Part shown: one piece after another, positions 25,481-34,655 of the stretch
How the letters are laid out: each line of letters begins with the position of its first letter
How positions within the stretch are numbered: position 1 is the stretch's first letter
Origin: Bdellovibrio bacteriovorus W
GTDB taxonomy: Bacteria > Bdellovibrionota > Bdellovibrionia > Bdellovibrionales > Bdellovibrionaceae
Direction of reading: 5' to 3'
Assembly: GCA_000525675.1 (NCBI GenBank)
Contig: CP002190.1
Span: forward strand, 2,542,001-2,606,000
Length of the DNA: 64,000 nucleotides
Notes under the pieces: model-generated
What the model was told of the DNA's origin: nothing
Databases searched by the model: none
Seen by the model: only the letters and a program-made list of their open reading frames with translations
Made by a program: the position numbers and the translations under genes

Positions 25481-26258
25481 TTTCTAGTTCGCCTGCGCCA
25501 ATAGTAGATGATAATTTTACGCGAAGTCTTGTCACTGCTTGAGCATGCAACTGAGAAACGCGGGATTCTGTGACACGAAGAACTTGACCGATTTCTTTTA
25601 GGTTGAGGTCTTCATAGTAGTAAAGGGAAAGTACCAGGCGTTGTCTCTCTGGCAATTCTTCGATAGCTTGAGCTACAACTTCTTTGATATTCTTTACATT
25701 TAATTGATTGAATGGACTGTTCGTGCGTGAACCTTCCAAAATATCCATGATGGATTTTTTGTCGGTATTGCTAAACGTCGTTGCTTGGTCAATCGGTAGA
25801 AGACTGACTGGGCGAACTTGATTTACTAGATCATGGAATTCATCAATAGACACGTTCAAGGCTTTAGCAACTTCTTCATCTGTTGGTGAGCGACCTAGAT
25901 CGGCTTCCAATTGAATCATCGTTTTATCAAGAAGTTTTGCCTTATCGCGAATTGAGCGAGGCACCCAGTCTTGGGCACGAAGTTCGTCAAGGATCGCTCC
26001 ACGAACACGGAACTCAGCGTAGGTTTTAAACTTATTATCGCGGCTGGAATCGTATTTCTCGATCGCATCCATCAAGCCAATAACACCTGCAGAGATCAAA
26101 TCGTCTAACTCAATATTCGAAGGTAAGCGCACAGCAATTTTTTGCGCAATGAACTTAATCAATGGTGCATATTCTCGAATGAGTTCATCTTTTTGATTAG
26201 CAGCAATTTTCTTGGGCTCTTCTTTATACTTCTTCAACAATGCCGCGTTTTTCGCCAT
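25473..26258 (-). CDS. fliA: Flagellar sigma factor sigma-28 (FliA)
   Basis: 261 residues from ATG 26258, preceded by GAGGGAAATT; the frame is open to a GTG at 26327 that overlaps flhG but has no better signal. Sigma region 2 reads EYAPLIKFIAQKIAVRLP, ELDDLISAGVIGLMDAIEKYD, TYAEFRVRGAILDELRAQDW, which is characteristic of FliA/WhiG. Region 3 SPTDEEVAKALNVS and region 4 LPERQRLVLSLYYYEDLNLKEIG style helix-turn-helix follow. It directs RNA polymerase to late flagellar genes. Last gene of the flagellar operon that starts at fliL. Confidence 0.95.
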   Translation of the reverse strand: MAKNAALLKKYKEEPKKIAANQKDELIREYAPLIKFIAQKIAVRLPSNIELDDLISAGVIGLMDAIEKYDSSRDNKFKTYAEFRVRGAILDELRAQDWVPRSIRDKAKLLDKTMIQLEADLGRSPTDEEVAKALNVSIDEFHDLVNQVRPVSLLPIDQATTFSNTDKKSIMDILEGSRTNSPFNQLNVKNIKEVVAQAIEELPERQRLVLSLYYYEDLNLKEIGQVLRVTESRVSQLHAQAVTRLRVKLSSTIGAGELEIA

Positions 26259-26317
26259 AATTTCCCTCACGAAGTCTATGTTAGCAAACAGGTCCTTGAG
26301 CTGAAAGTCCAATTCTT

Positions 26318-27148
26318 CTAGGCACACCCAACGACTTGGTCCCAGAACATCTGCATTCCACCTGTTGTTTCAATCCATTGAGTGTTTCTATCCATTTGTG
26401 CACTTATTTTACGCAAAGCTTGCGAAGAAAGGGCTCCGATTTCGTGTCTCACAACGAGACGCTGCATCTGATTGGCTTTCTTCAGAACTGGATCTTGAGG
26501 AATTGTGCCCCAGTAATCCAAACCTACGACAAGGAAGCGATTCACAACATCGTTGAAACGCTTATAAAGAGCTAATCCCTCTTCTTCGTCCTTCACCATA
26601 TTGCAGATGATCGAGAAGTGATTCACTTTGTAGTTGCTATGTAAAACCTTAATAAGCGCATAAGCATCTGCAAAACTTGCAGGATCTGGCGTGATAACTA
26701 CAGAAACTGTTTGAGCCGCAGAATTTAAAAATAAAACGTTATCCGCAATTCCAGGAGCTGTATCAATCAGAAGATAGTCAAAACCGTGAGGCAAACTCCC
26801 CACGGCTTCCATCATCGCACGGCGCTCGAAGTGGTTCATATTATTGAACTCAAGAACTCCACTTCCGCCAGGAATCAAAAAGACATTTTTAGAAACTTCT
26901 AAGAGGATATCATTCATCTCTTTGCGACCTGCTAAGATGTCATGAATATTTCCTTGGCTGCGAATTCCAAAAAGAATATCCACGTTCGCAAGTCCCAAAT
27001 CCCCATCTAGGATTAGAACTTTCTTTCCCTGCTGAGCAAGGCAAAGTGCCAAGTTAGAAACAACCGTCGTTTTACCGACGCCACCTTTTCCTGACGTGAT
27101 GCTGATCGTGCGCGTTCTTTGTAAAGAAAAAGAATTCATTCGACTCAT
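26318..27148 (-). CDS. flhG: Flagellar number regulator FlhG (MinD-like ATPase)
   Basis: 276 residues. Deviant Walker A SGKGGVGKTT at residues 19-28, switch regions LDGDLGLANVD and LLIDTAPGI, and a C-terminal amphipathic helix. FlhG controls number and placement of flagella together with FlhF. The N-terminus (MSRMNSFSLQRTRT) does not show the usual DQAxxLR motif that activates FlhF. Its start overlaps the flhF stop by 4 nt. Confidence 0.95.
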   Translation of the reverse strand: MSRMNSFSLQRTRTISITSGKGGVGKTTVVSNLALCLAQQGKKVLILDGDLGLANVDILFGIRSQGNIHDILAGRKEMNDILLEVSKNVFLIPGGSGVLEFNNMNHFERRAMMEAVGSLPHGFDYLLIDTAPGIADNVLFLNSAAQTVSVVITPDPASFADAYALIKVLHSNYKVNHFSIICNMVKDEEEGLALYKRFNDVVNRFLVVGLDYWGTIPQDPVLKKANQMQRLVVRHEIGALSSQALRKISAQMDRNTQWIETTGGMQMFWDQVVGCA

Positions 27149-28629
27149 ACCGCTTCCGAATCTAATTGTTTATTCACTTTAGTAATCTTGAAAATCAAAT
27201 CCAAAAGACGCTCTTTAGAGGCGTATTCAAAGTCTTCTGGCACTCGTGGACCAATCCCGAATGAATGAAGAGGAATATCGAATCTCTTCATAAAATTATA
27301 GATCGTACCGTGCTGAGTGGACTCATCTAAGCTAGTGAAGATCACATCTTTGTAGCCGACAACCGAGTAGCGTCGACCAAGCTCTGTCGCATCACAATCT
27401 TTTGTGTTTGTAGAAAGAGTTAAATGCACCTGTGGATTTAAAACTGCAGGTGGCAATAGAGATTTCAACATATGAATCTCGTCGTTGTTTTTAAGGCTTA
27501 AGCCCGCAAAATCAACAAGCACGCAGTCTACGTTTTGCAGATAGCGCATTAAGTTCGTCCAATCATTTTGGGAACGAATCACAGAAAATGGAACGTTCAA
27601 AATCTGCGCATAGATCTTCATTTGCTCAGCAGCACCTACTTTAAAGGTATCTGTAGTAAATAAAGCGATTTTCTTACCTTCACGCACCACCATTTGGCTG
27701 GCCATTTTAATAAGCGAAGAAGTTTTACCACTTCCTGAAGGCCCTACAAAACAGTGGATCTTTCCGGCGTTTGGATTTTTTGCAATTAGAGTTGTATCCA
27801 AAACATAGCGAGCCACCCACGCTTCAACGAGGGCCTTGTTCTTAAGCTTTAGTACTGGCAAAGAATCTTGAGCTACTGTCAGAATCTCAGCCGCGATTTC
27901 TTTTGAAATTCCTGAGGAAGTTAGCTTTTCAAAAACAAAACTAAGATCGTAATTAATGCCATAGTCTGCTCCTGGGTGAGCTCCCACAAAGGACTGAGGC
28001 ATTTGTTGAAAATGACTGATCACCTGTTTCAAACTGGCAATTTCATTTTTCAGAGCCATGATCTCGGCATTTTCCATAGCTACCGGCGCTGGCGTTGCGG
28101 CCTTTGCTGGAGCAGATTTTTTAGGTTCCGCTGGAGCTGGCATTTCGCCTTTTAAAATCAAATCTTGTTCTTTAAAGGCGTTTAAGGCTCTGCGCGGATT
28201 GGCGCGAAGCTTTTCTTCAACAACTTGTTTTTGGCGATTCATTTCGCCTTCATCTTCGATATCAATATATCTTCTTTGCGTAATTCCGTTAGAAGAGCTA
28301 TTTGCCGCCGCCGCTGCGCGAGCCTGATGCTGAGGCTGTGGCGCTGTGTGCTTTTGGATCATTTTATTGATTAGCTCTTTTTGTTGGCGAGCCGAAATAC
28401 GATTGAAAACCTCGCGGTCTTCATCGCGAAGCTTAGATTCTGCAAATTTCTTTTTTTGCAAAGTTTCTTCTGAAACGGCAGCCGTGATTTCCACACTGCC
28501 TTCCCCAACAAGTCCATAACTGCGATGATTGTCTCTAGCAGACAAAATAATCGCATCTGGACCGAGTTGGCTTTTCACCATCTCAAGAGCCTCTTTCATT
28601 GTACGGGCTTCAAACTTCTTAACCTGCAT
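27145..28629 (-). CDS. flhF: Flagellar placement GTPase FlhF
   Basis: 494 residues. N-terminal B domain begins MQVKKFEARTMKEALEMVK, typical of FlhF. A long disordered middle (residues about 85-190) is Ala/Pro/Lys-rich. The NG domain has P-loop GPSGSGKTSSL (about residue 305), TTDTFKVGAAEQMKIYAQIL, a G3 segment VLVDFAGLS where DTAG is usual, and a G4 segment FTSLDES where TKLDE is usual. It overlaps both flhA (11 nt) and flhG (4 nt). The G3/G4 deviations are noted in the findings. Confidence 0.95.
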   Translation of the reverse strand: MQVKKFEARTMKEALEMVKSQLGPDAIILSARDNHRSYGLVGEGSVEITAAVSEETLQKKKFAESKLRDEDREVFNRISARQQKELINKMIQKHTAPQPQHQARAAAAANSSSNGITQRRYIDIEDEGEMNRQKQVVEEKLRANPRRALNAFKEQDLILKGEMPAPAEPKKSAPAKAATPAPVAMENAEIMALKNEIASLKQVISHFQQMPQSFVGAHPGADYGINYDLSFVFEKLTSSGISKEIAAEILTVAQDSLPVLKLKNKALVEAWVARYVLDTTLIAKNPNAGKIHCFVGPSGSGKTSSLIKMASQMVVREGKKIALFTTDTFKVGAAEQMKIYAQILNVPFSVIRSQNDWTNLMRYLQNVDCVLVDFAGLSLKNNDEIHMLKSLLPPAVLNPQVHLTLSTNTKDCDATELGRRYSVVGYKDVIFTSLDESTQHGTIYNFMKRFDIPLHSFGIGPRVPEDFEYASKERLLDLIFKITKVNKQLDSEAV

Positions 28630-30718
28630 GGCTTAGCTCCACGAGTGCTACAGATTGAACATCAGCATCAGATGACAATTCATTGTGAGATAAAACAACT
28701 AACTGAGGGATGAATCGTGACGTCAACTTATGGATGTGACGGCGCGAAGTTGGACTTGTTAACAGAATTGGCTGACTTGCCACCTCTGGGTGTCCCTCTA
28801 CGGTCCTTGCAATTTCATTAATCAATGCATGTGCAGTGCTTGGGTCCATAACTAATTGAACCCCTTGCTCAGTTTGCAGAAGTGAATTTGCAATCAGTTC
28901 TTCAATATGCGGATGCAAAGTCATCACAGGAATGTTGCCCTGATCTGTTGTGTATTTTGCAGTGATTCCACGAGCTAAGTTTCTGCGAACTTGCTCTGTT
29001 AGAACTTCGATATCCTTATGGCGAGGAGCTTCGTCCGCTAATGTTTCAAAGATCGTTAAGAGATCACGGATAGAAACCTGTTCACGCAGAAGATTTTGCA
29101 TAACTCGGACCACGGACCCCAACGGCAATAGATCTGGGATAAGCTCTTCAACAACTTTAGGGTGAGACTTTTTAAAGTTTTCAATAAGTGAAGCGGCTTC
29201 CTGACGTCCCAATAGCTCATGAGCATGGGTGCGAATGATCTCTGTTAGATGTGTTGCCATCACTGTTGGTAGATCTACAACTGTGTAACCTGCAAACTCC
29301 GCATCATCTTTACGGCTTGGAGAAATCCAAAGAGCATCCAATCCGAATGCTGGCTCTTTTGTAGGAATACCTTCAATGCGTTCTGCCACGTTGCCAGGGT
29401 CCATCGCCAACATGGAATCAGGGCGAAGGACTCCCCCGCCCACGCGATTGCCTTTAATCATCAGACGATACTCACCTGGAGCTAGCTGCAAGTTGTCGCG
29501 GATATGAATACTTGGAACTAAAATACCTAAATCCAAGGCAAACTGCTTACGGATGCTAGTGATTCGCTCAATCAAATCACCACTTTGATCAGATTCAACA
29601 ACACTGATAAGTCCGTAACCAACTTCCAACTCGACAAGATCCAGTGGCAACATCGTTTCGATGCTTTCTTTCTTTGGAGCAGAAAGAGCTGCCGCCTCTT
29701 GCTTGCGTTCTTGTTCAGCTTTTTCAACACGAAGCTTTTGAATCAACCAAGAAGTTCCGCAAAGAAGTGAACCCATTAGAAGGAATGGAAGAGTTGGCAA
29801 TCCTGGTACTAGCCCTAGGAAAACAAGAACCCCACCTGCGATCATCACAGCGCGTGGTTTTACGAATAGTTGTCCAGTGACTTCTTGGCCGACGTCTTTT
29901 TCAGAGTTTGAAGTACGAGTAACGATAATACCGGCAGCTGTTGAAATCACAAGTGCAGGGATTTGGCTCAGTAGACCATCCCCGATTGTTAACATCGTGT
30001 AGTATTTAGCAGCCGTGCTTACATCAAGACCTTTTTGAATAACACCAATTGCTAAACCACCCAGAATATTGATGATCGTAATGATGATACCAGCAATAGC
30101 ATCTCCACGAACGAATTTCGAGGCACCATCCATGGCCCCGTAAAAATCTGCTTCGCCTTCGATTTGTCTTCTACGTTTACGAGCTTCCGCCTCAGTAATG
30201 TGACCAGCGTTTAACTCCGCATCGATCGACATCTGCTTACCTGGCATCGCATCCAACGTGAAACGTGCTGCAACCTCAGCCACACGTCCCGAACCCTTAG
30301 TGATAACCATGAAGTTGATAATCATCAAAATCACGAACATCACAAAACCGATGACATAGTTTCCACCAACAACGAAGTTTGCAAAGGAAGCAATTACATC
30401 CCCTGCCGCTTTTTCTCCTTCATGTCCGTGAGTCAGAATTAAACGTGTTGTTGCAACGTTCAGGGACAATCTAAAAAGAGTCGTCATTAGAAGTAATGAC
30501 GGGAACGATGTGAAATCAAGAGCTCTATCTGTATAAAGACTGACAAGAAGAATCAAAACACTGATCGCTAGAGAAAACGTCAAAGAGATATCGAGCATCA
30601 TTGGAGGCAATGGAATAATCATTACCGCCAAAATAGCCAAAAGACCGAATGCAATTAGCAAATCGGTATTCTTGCTGACTTTCTCAAAACGTTTTAAGAA
30701 CTGAAACAACTGCTCCAT
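28619..30718 (-). CDS. flhA: Flagellar export gate protein FlhA
   Basis: 699 residues. The first half has about eight membrane helices and the FHIPEP signature region (FASFANFVVGGNYVIGFVMF style, AEVAARFTLDAMPGKQMSID, EAEARKRRRQIEGEADFYGAMDGASKF). The second half is the cytosolic platform that docks chaperone-substrate complexes. Length is normal. It overlaps flhF by 11 nt and flhB by 1 nt. Confidence 0.98.
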   Translation of the reverse strand: MEQLFQFLKRFEKVSKNTDLLIAFGLLAILAVMIIPLPPMMLDISLTFSLAISVLILLVSLYTDRALDFTSFPSLLLMTTLFRLSLNVATTRLILTHGHEGEKAAGDVIASFANFVVGGNYVIGFVMFVILMIINFMVITKGSGRVAEVAARFTLDAMPGKQMSIDAELNAGHITEAEARKRRRQIEGEADFYGAMDGASKFVRGDAIAGIIITIINILGGLAIGVIQKGLDVSTAAKYYTMLTIGDGLLSQIPALVISTAAGIIVTRTSNSEKDVGQEVTGQLFVKPRAVMIAGGVLVFLGLVPGLPTLPFLLMGSLLCGTSWLIQKLRVEKAEQERKQEAAALSAPKKESIETMLPLDLVELEVGYGLISVVESDQSGDLIERITSIRKQFALDLGILVPSIHIRDNLQLAPGEYRLMIKGNRVGGGVLRPDSMLAMDPGNVAERIEGIPTKEPAFGLDALWISPSRKDDAEFAGYTVVDLPTVMATHLTEIIRTHAHELLGRQEAASLIENFKKSHPKVVEELIPDLLPLGSVVRVMQNLLREQVSIRDLLTIFETLADEAPRHKDIEVLTEQVRRNLARGITAKYTTDQGNIPVMTLHPHIEELIANSLLQTEQGVQLVMDPSTAHALINEIARTVEGHPEVASQPILLTSPTSRRHIHKLTSRFIPQLVVLSHNELSSDADVQSVALVELSHAG

Positions 30719-31785
30719 TAAATTCTTCTCTTCCTACGTAAACGATAGACATATGAAAGAACCTCAGCGACAGCGACAAACAATTCGCGAGGGATAACCT
30801 GTCCGATTTTCAATGTTTTAAAGATCGTGCGTGCCAAAGGCTTATTTTCTACAACTGGAATATTGTTCTCGCGTGCGATCTCTTTAATTTTCTCTGCAAT
30901 AAGATCTGCTCCCATAGCCACAACTTGCGGAGCCGGAAGATTGTCAGAGTATTTCAAAACCACAGCGATATGAGTTGGATTAGTGATGACCACGTCTGCC
31001 TTTGGAATTTCAGACATCATGCGCTTGCTGGCCATTTCTCTTTGAATACGGCGAATGCGCGACTTGATCATCGGATCACCCTCGCGCTGCTTGTGTTCTT
31101 CTTTGACCTCTTGCTTGGTCATCATCATTTTCTTTTCAAGATCCCAGCGTTGATAGAAATAGTCTGCGGCTGCGATCACAAGCATCACCGCGCCCACACC
31201 GCCAAGAAGCTTTGCGATCACGGTACCTAAGTACATCAAGGTTTGCTCTAAAGAGAAAGTCAGCATGTAAGGAACTTGTTTTACTTCGCCTCTTAGAAGG
31301 AAGTACAAAACCATTCCGATTGCACCCATTTTTAGGATCGACTTCAACGCCTCAACAACAGCGCGAAGACTGAATACGCGTTTGAATCCTTCTGCTGGAT
31401 TTAGTTTTTCAAATTTAGGTTCAAGAGCGTCTTCGACTTGAAGAAAACCCACTTGCATAATCGATGATGCGGCACCAATCACTCCGGCCATACCTAAAAC
31501 AGGGGCCATCAAGATCAAGGCTTTGCTGCTGCAATAAGTAAGCGCTTCGGTGAAGTTTCCCTCACGCACTAGAACGACCATGTTGTTGCCGAATGAATAG
31601 TTGAATACTTCGAAAAGATTCTTAAAGAAGAAACGACCCAGAGCATACACGCAGCCCGCCGCAGCCAATAGCATAAATGCAGAGGCCAGCTCCTTCGTGT
31701 GGGCAACGTTTCCTTTTTTGCGATACTCTTCCCGTTTCGCATCCGTTGCCTGTTCTGTTTTTTCGCCGTTTTCGTCAGCAGCCAC
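30718..31785 (-). CDS. flhB: Flagellar export switch protein FlhB
   Basis: 355 residues. Charged N-terminus (ENGEKTEQATDAKREEYRKK), four membrane helices (residues about 30-210), long cytosolic linker helix, and the self-cleavage site NPTH in VVITNPTHIAVVLKY (about residue 268). It switches export from rod/hook to filament proteins. It lies 29 nt after fliR with its own binding site. Confidence 0.97.
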   Translation of the reverse strand: MAADENGEKTEQATDAKREEYRKKGNVAHTKELASAFMLLAAAGCVYALGRFFFKNLFEVFNYSFGNNMVVLVREGNFTEALTYCSSKALILMAPVLGMAGVIGAASSIMQVGFLQVEDALEPKFEKLNPAEGFKRVFSLRAVVEALKSILKMGAIGMVLYFLLRGEVKQVPYMLTFSLEQTLMYLGTVIAKLLGGVGAVMLVIAAADYFYQRWDLEKKMMMTKQEVKEEHKQREGDPMIKSRIRRIQREMASKRMMSEIPKADVVITNPTHIAVVLKYSDNLPAPQVVAMGADLIAEKIKEIARENNIPVVENKPLARTIFKTLKIGQVIPRELFVAVAEVLSYVYRLRRKRRI

Positions 31786-31814
31786 TTCGTTCCTTCCTAG
31801 AACTCAAAAGCTAT

Positions 31815-32594
31815 CTACAAAGCCTTCATGACCGAGAACAACTTCTCGGCCGTCAGGTTTATCAAACCCGTCATCTCGATTGCCAGTAGCGGCAAGCAAA
31901 GAAAAACCACAGTCATTCCTAGCATAATTGTAACAGGCATACTGGTAACTAGAACATTGATTTGAGGAACAGCTCGACCTAAAATCCCCATCGCAATGTT
32001 TGCTAGTAAAATAGTCACCAACACTGGCGCGCACATCTTAATCGCCATCATGATAATTTCTTGCCCGTACAATGCCATTTCTGCAAATGGCCCAAAATTA
32101 AAAGAAAGAACGCTGACAGGAACCAGCTCGTAACTCTGAGCAATTCCATTGATCAACATGTGATGCCCATTGATCGCCAAGAACACCAAAGTGCCAATCG
32201 TTGTGTAGAACTGATCGATCGTATTTCCGTTTGTTCCCAAAAGAGGATTGTAAAGTTGAGAGGCGCTTAAGCCCACGGACATAGAAACCAAATCCCCTGT
32301 CATTGAGACAGTGAAAAAGAACAATCGGGTTAAAAACCCTAGACTTAAGCCTACCGCCAACTCGCGGATAGCTAACATGATGATTTCATTAGAGATCAAG
32401 TCGTAATTGACGTTGCCAACCTTCACGACTGGGAACAAAAGAACCGTCAGAACGACGGAAAGTAGAACCTTCACAGGAGACGTGATCGTCGGTGAGCCAA
32501 AGATCGCTGATGATAATACAAAAGCGATCATGCGCAGAAAAATCAGCGCAAAAAGTAAGATCTGAGCATCGGTGGCATTGCTCCAATCAAGCAC
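31815..32594 (-). CDS. fliR: Flagellar export channel protein FliR
   Basis: 259 residues, six hydrophobic helices over the full length, with the family-typical MIAFVLSSAIFGSPTI near the N-terminus, the LAVGLSLGFLTRLFF segment and a VTILLANIAMGILGRAVPQINV helix near the end. Part of the FliPQR export channel in the inner membrane; three nucleotides after fliQ. Confidence 0.95.
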   Translation of the reverse strand: MLDWSNATDAQILLFALIFLRMIAFVLSSAIFGSPTITSPVKVLLSVVLTVLLFPVVKVGNVNYDLISNEIIMLAIRELAVGLSLGFLTRLFFFTVSMTGDLVSMSVGLSASQLYNPLLGTNGNTIDQFYTTIGTLVFLAINGHHMLINGIAQSYELVPVSVLSFNFGPFAEMALYGQEIIMMAIKMCAPVLVTILLANIAMGILGRAVPQINVLVTSMPVTIMLGMTVVFLCLPLLAIEMTGLINLTAEKLFSVMKAL

Positions 32595-32597
32595 TCT

Positions 32598-32870
32598 TTA
32601 TTCCCTCACCATCACTGAAATATTCTCAAATAAGTTCACTGTGTAATTACTTAAAACGTCCATCATCCACGGCCCTGCTAAAGCAAAAACCAAAGCCACA
32701 ATGATCATTTTTGGAATGAACGTCAGTGTCGCCTCATTGATTTGAGTCAGCGCTTGAAAAATACTCACTGCCAAACCCACAACCAATGTGCTCAGCAAGA
32801 GCGGAGCCGCTAACATTGCCGTCGTATAGAGTGCATCTTGGCCTAATTTTATTACGAGTTCTTCTGTCAT
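32598..32870 (-). CDS. fliQ: Flagellar export channel protein FliQ
   Basis: 90 residues with two membrane helices; typical sequence VGLAVSIFQALTQINEATLTF between them. Forms the export channel with FliP and FliR. Size matches the family exactly. Confidence 0.95.
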   Translation of the reverse strand: MTEELVIKLGQDALYTTAMLAAPLLLSTLVVGLAVSIFQALTQINEATLTFIPKMIIVALVFALAGPWMMDVLSNYTVNLFENISVMVRE

Positions 32871-32878
32871 TTTTTACC

Positions 32879-33631
32879 TCAACCGAAACTCTTGACCATA
32901 GAGCCAATAATTAATCCCCAACCATCCACAAGAACAAAAAGCATGATCTTAAACGGCAGAGAAATCACAATCGGAGGGAGCATCATCATACCCATTGCCA
33001 TCAAAACGCTGGCAGCAACGATATCAATAACTAGAAACGGTAGAAAAATAATGAAACCAATCTGAAATGCTGTTTTTAATTCAGAAACTACAAACGCTGG
33101 AACTAATACCATTGTCGGCACATCCGCGCGTGTCTTCGGCTTGTCCACCTTGGCAAGCTTCACAAAAAGAGCTAAGTCAGAATCACGCGTTTGGTTGAAC
33201 ATGAATTTTCTAAGAGGAGCCAGCGTTTTTTCAATCGCTGCATCTTGAGAAATTGTTCCTGCCAAATAAGGCTGAATGCCATTGGTATTCATTTCATTAA
33301 ACGCCGGCTGCATCACAAAAAACGTAAGAAATAAAGAAAGTCCTACGATCAATTGATTCGGTGGCATCTGTTGAACACCCATCGCCTGTCTTAAGAAAGA
33401 CATCACAATGATGATGCGAGTAAAACCCGTCATCATAATCAAAATTGCCGGTGCTAACGTTAACACCGTCATAATGAGAATTAACTTAATCGCACTGACA
33501 ACCTCATTCGGATTGTCTGTGGATTTAAATCCTAAATTTACAGTTGGCAAAGTCACCTGCGCCCAAGCAGAGGTGCTTACTAAAACCAAAAGTGGAATGA
33601 GTAAGAAGAATAAATAACGATTGTTCCTCAC
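32879..33631 (-). CDS. fliP: Flagellar export channel protein FliP
   Basis: 250 residues with a cleavable signal (residues 1-24, ending TSAWAQ), then LTLAPAILIMMTGFTRIIIV, SFLRQAMGVQQMPPNQLIVG and, in the last third, IGFIIFLPFLVIDIVAASVL. These are the FliP signatures. It overlaps fliO by 4 nt. Confidence 0.97.
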   Translation of the reverse strand: MRNNRYLFFLLIPLLVLVSTSAWAQVTLPTVNLGFKSTDNPNEVVSAIKLILIMTVLTLAPAILIMMTGFTRIIIVMSFLRQAMGVQQMPPNQLIVGLSLFLTFFVMQPAFNEMNTNGIQPYLAGTISQDAAIEKTLAPLRKFMFNQTRDSDLALFVKLAKVDKPKTRADVPTMVLVPAFVVSELKTAFQIGFIIFLPFLVIDIVAASVLMAMGMMMLPPIVISLPFKIMLFVLVDGWGLIIGSMVKSFG

Positions 33632-34278
33632 TGGATAGACCTCATTCCTTTCAGTCTTTTTGAAACAATATCTTTAATTCCTGAGATAGAAAAATCGTCG
33701 TCTTCCGAGTTGCCAAGCCCTTGAACAGAGCTTGTTTCTTGAACCGTATCGTCTTCAAAGTCTGCTTGAGTACGAGTTCCTTTTAAAACTTTACCAAAGT
33801 TTTCCGGCGTCTCTTCTGGAACTTCATCATCAAGTAACGATAACGACTTGATCATAGAAATATTATGATCTGTCACTCCGATAAGAATGGATTCTCCGGC
33901 AACTCGCACAATCGCAAGGCTCTTTTTAGGGCCCAGATAGTGCTGCTGAAGAACTTTAATTTGCATCTGATGTTTTGCAGCTTCGGGAACTTTATATTTT
34001 CTCAAGAAAACATAAGCCCCAGCACCCACAAGGCCAAGAATAGAAACCGTAAAAAGAATTCTAAAAAGACCGCCACCTTCAGACGCGGCCTTTTTGCCGT
34101 TATCTAAATTTAAAAGGATCTCAGACTCTTTTTCTAGAGCTGAGTTCTTTTCAGTCGCAGTTAGAACTTCAGTTTCTGCCTCTGCTTTACCTTCAGCCGC
34201 CATTGCCAGAGGCAAGTGACCACCGATTAAACCTACAAATGCTAGAGACATAAGAATTCTTTTCACAATAGACCCCAT
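33628..34278 (-). CDS. fliO: Flagellar biosynthesis protein FliO
   Basis: 216 residues. An N-terminal hydrophobic signal (residues about 7-28), a periplasmic Glu-rich stretch, one membrane helix (ILFTVSILGLVGAGAYVFL) and a cytosolic FliO core with KVLQQHYLGPKKSLAIVRVAGESILIGVTDHNI, given here in parts: LGPKKSLAIVRV, ESILIGVTDHN. The C-terminal tail is acidic and longer than usual. FliO assists FliP assembly. Confidence 0.88.
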   Translation of the reverse strand: MGSIVKRILMSLAFVGLIGGHLPLAMAAEGKAEAETEVLTATEKNSALEKESEILLNLDNGKKAASEGGGLFRILFTVSILGLVGAGAYVFLRKYKVPEAAKHQMQIKVLQQHYLGPKKSLAIVRVAGESILIGVTDHNISMIKSLSLLDDEVPEETPENFGKVLKGTRTQADFEDDTVQETSSVQGLGNSEDDDFSISGIKDIVSKRLKGMRSIQ

Positions 34279-34280
34279 CC

Positions 34281-34643
34281 TTAGCGCAATTGTTCTACAC
34301 GTTCAGCCGGAGAGATAATATCTGTTAATCTCACGCCAAACTTCTCATTCACGACAACCGCTTCACCGCGCGCAATGAGTTTATCGTTTACGTAAACTTC
34401 CATTGGCTCGCCCGCGAGCTTGTTCAACTCTATGACACTTCCTTGGGTCAAATTGAGTAATTCACTGACCGGCATTTTTGTTCTGCCCAATTCCACAGAA
34501 ACTTTCAGCGGAATATCCAGAATAAGATTCAGGTTTCGATCATTCTGAGAACTGCTTGCGGCAGGGGCTTTTTTAACCTCTTGATTTTGCGCAGCTTCTT
34601 CCATCAACTGATCTGCCAGATTATCTAAATTATCGTCACCCAT
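34281..34643 (-). CDS. fliN: Flagellar motor switch protein FliN
   Basis: 120 residues. Acidic N-terminal tail, then the SpoA/FliN domain: ILDIPLKVSVELGRTKMPV, LNLTQGSVIELNKLAGEP and VYVNDKLIARGEAVVVNEKF, FGVRLTDIISPAERV. It forms the C-ring of the motor together with FliM and follows fliM by 12 nt. Confidence 0.96.
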   Translation of the reverse strand: MGDDNLDNLADQLMEEAAQNQEVKKAPAASSSQNDRNLNLILDIPLKVSVELGRTKMPVSELLNLTQGSVIELNKLAGEPMEVYVNDKLIARGEAVVVNEKFGVRLTDIISPAERVEQLR

Positions 34644-34655
34644 TGTGATTCTCCC

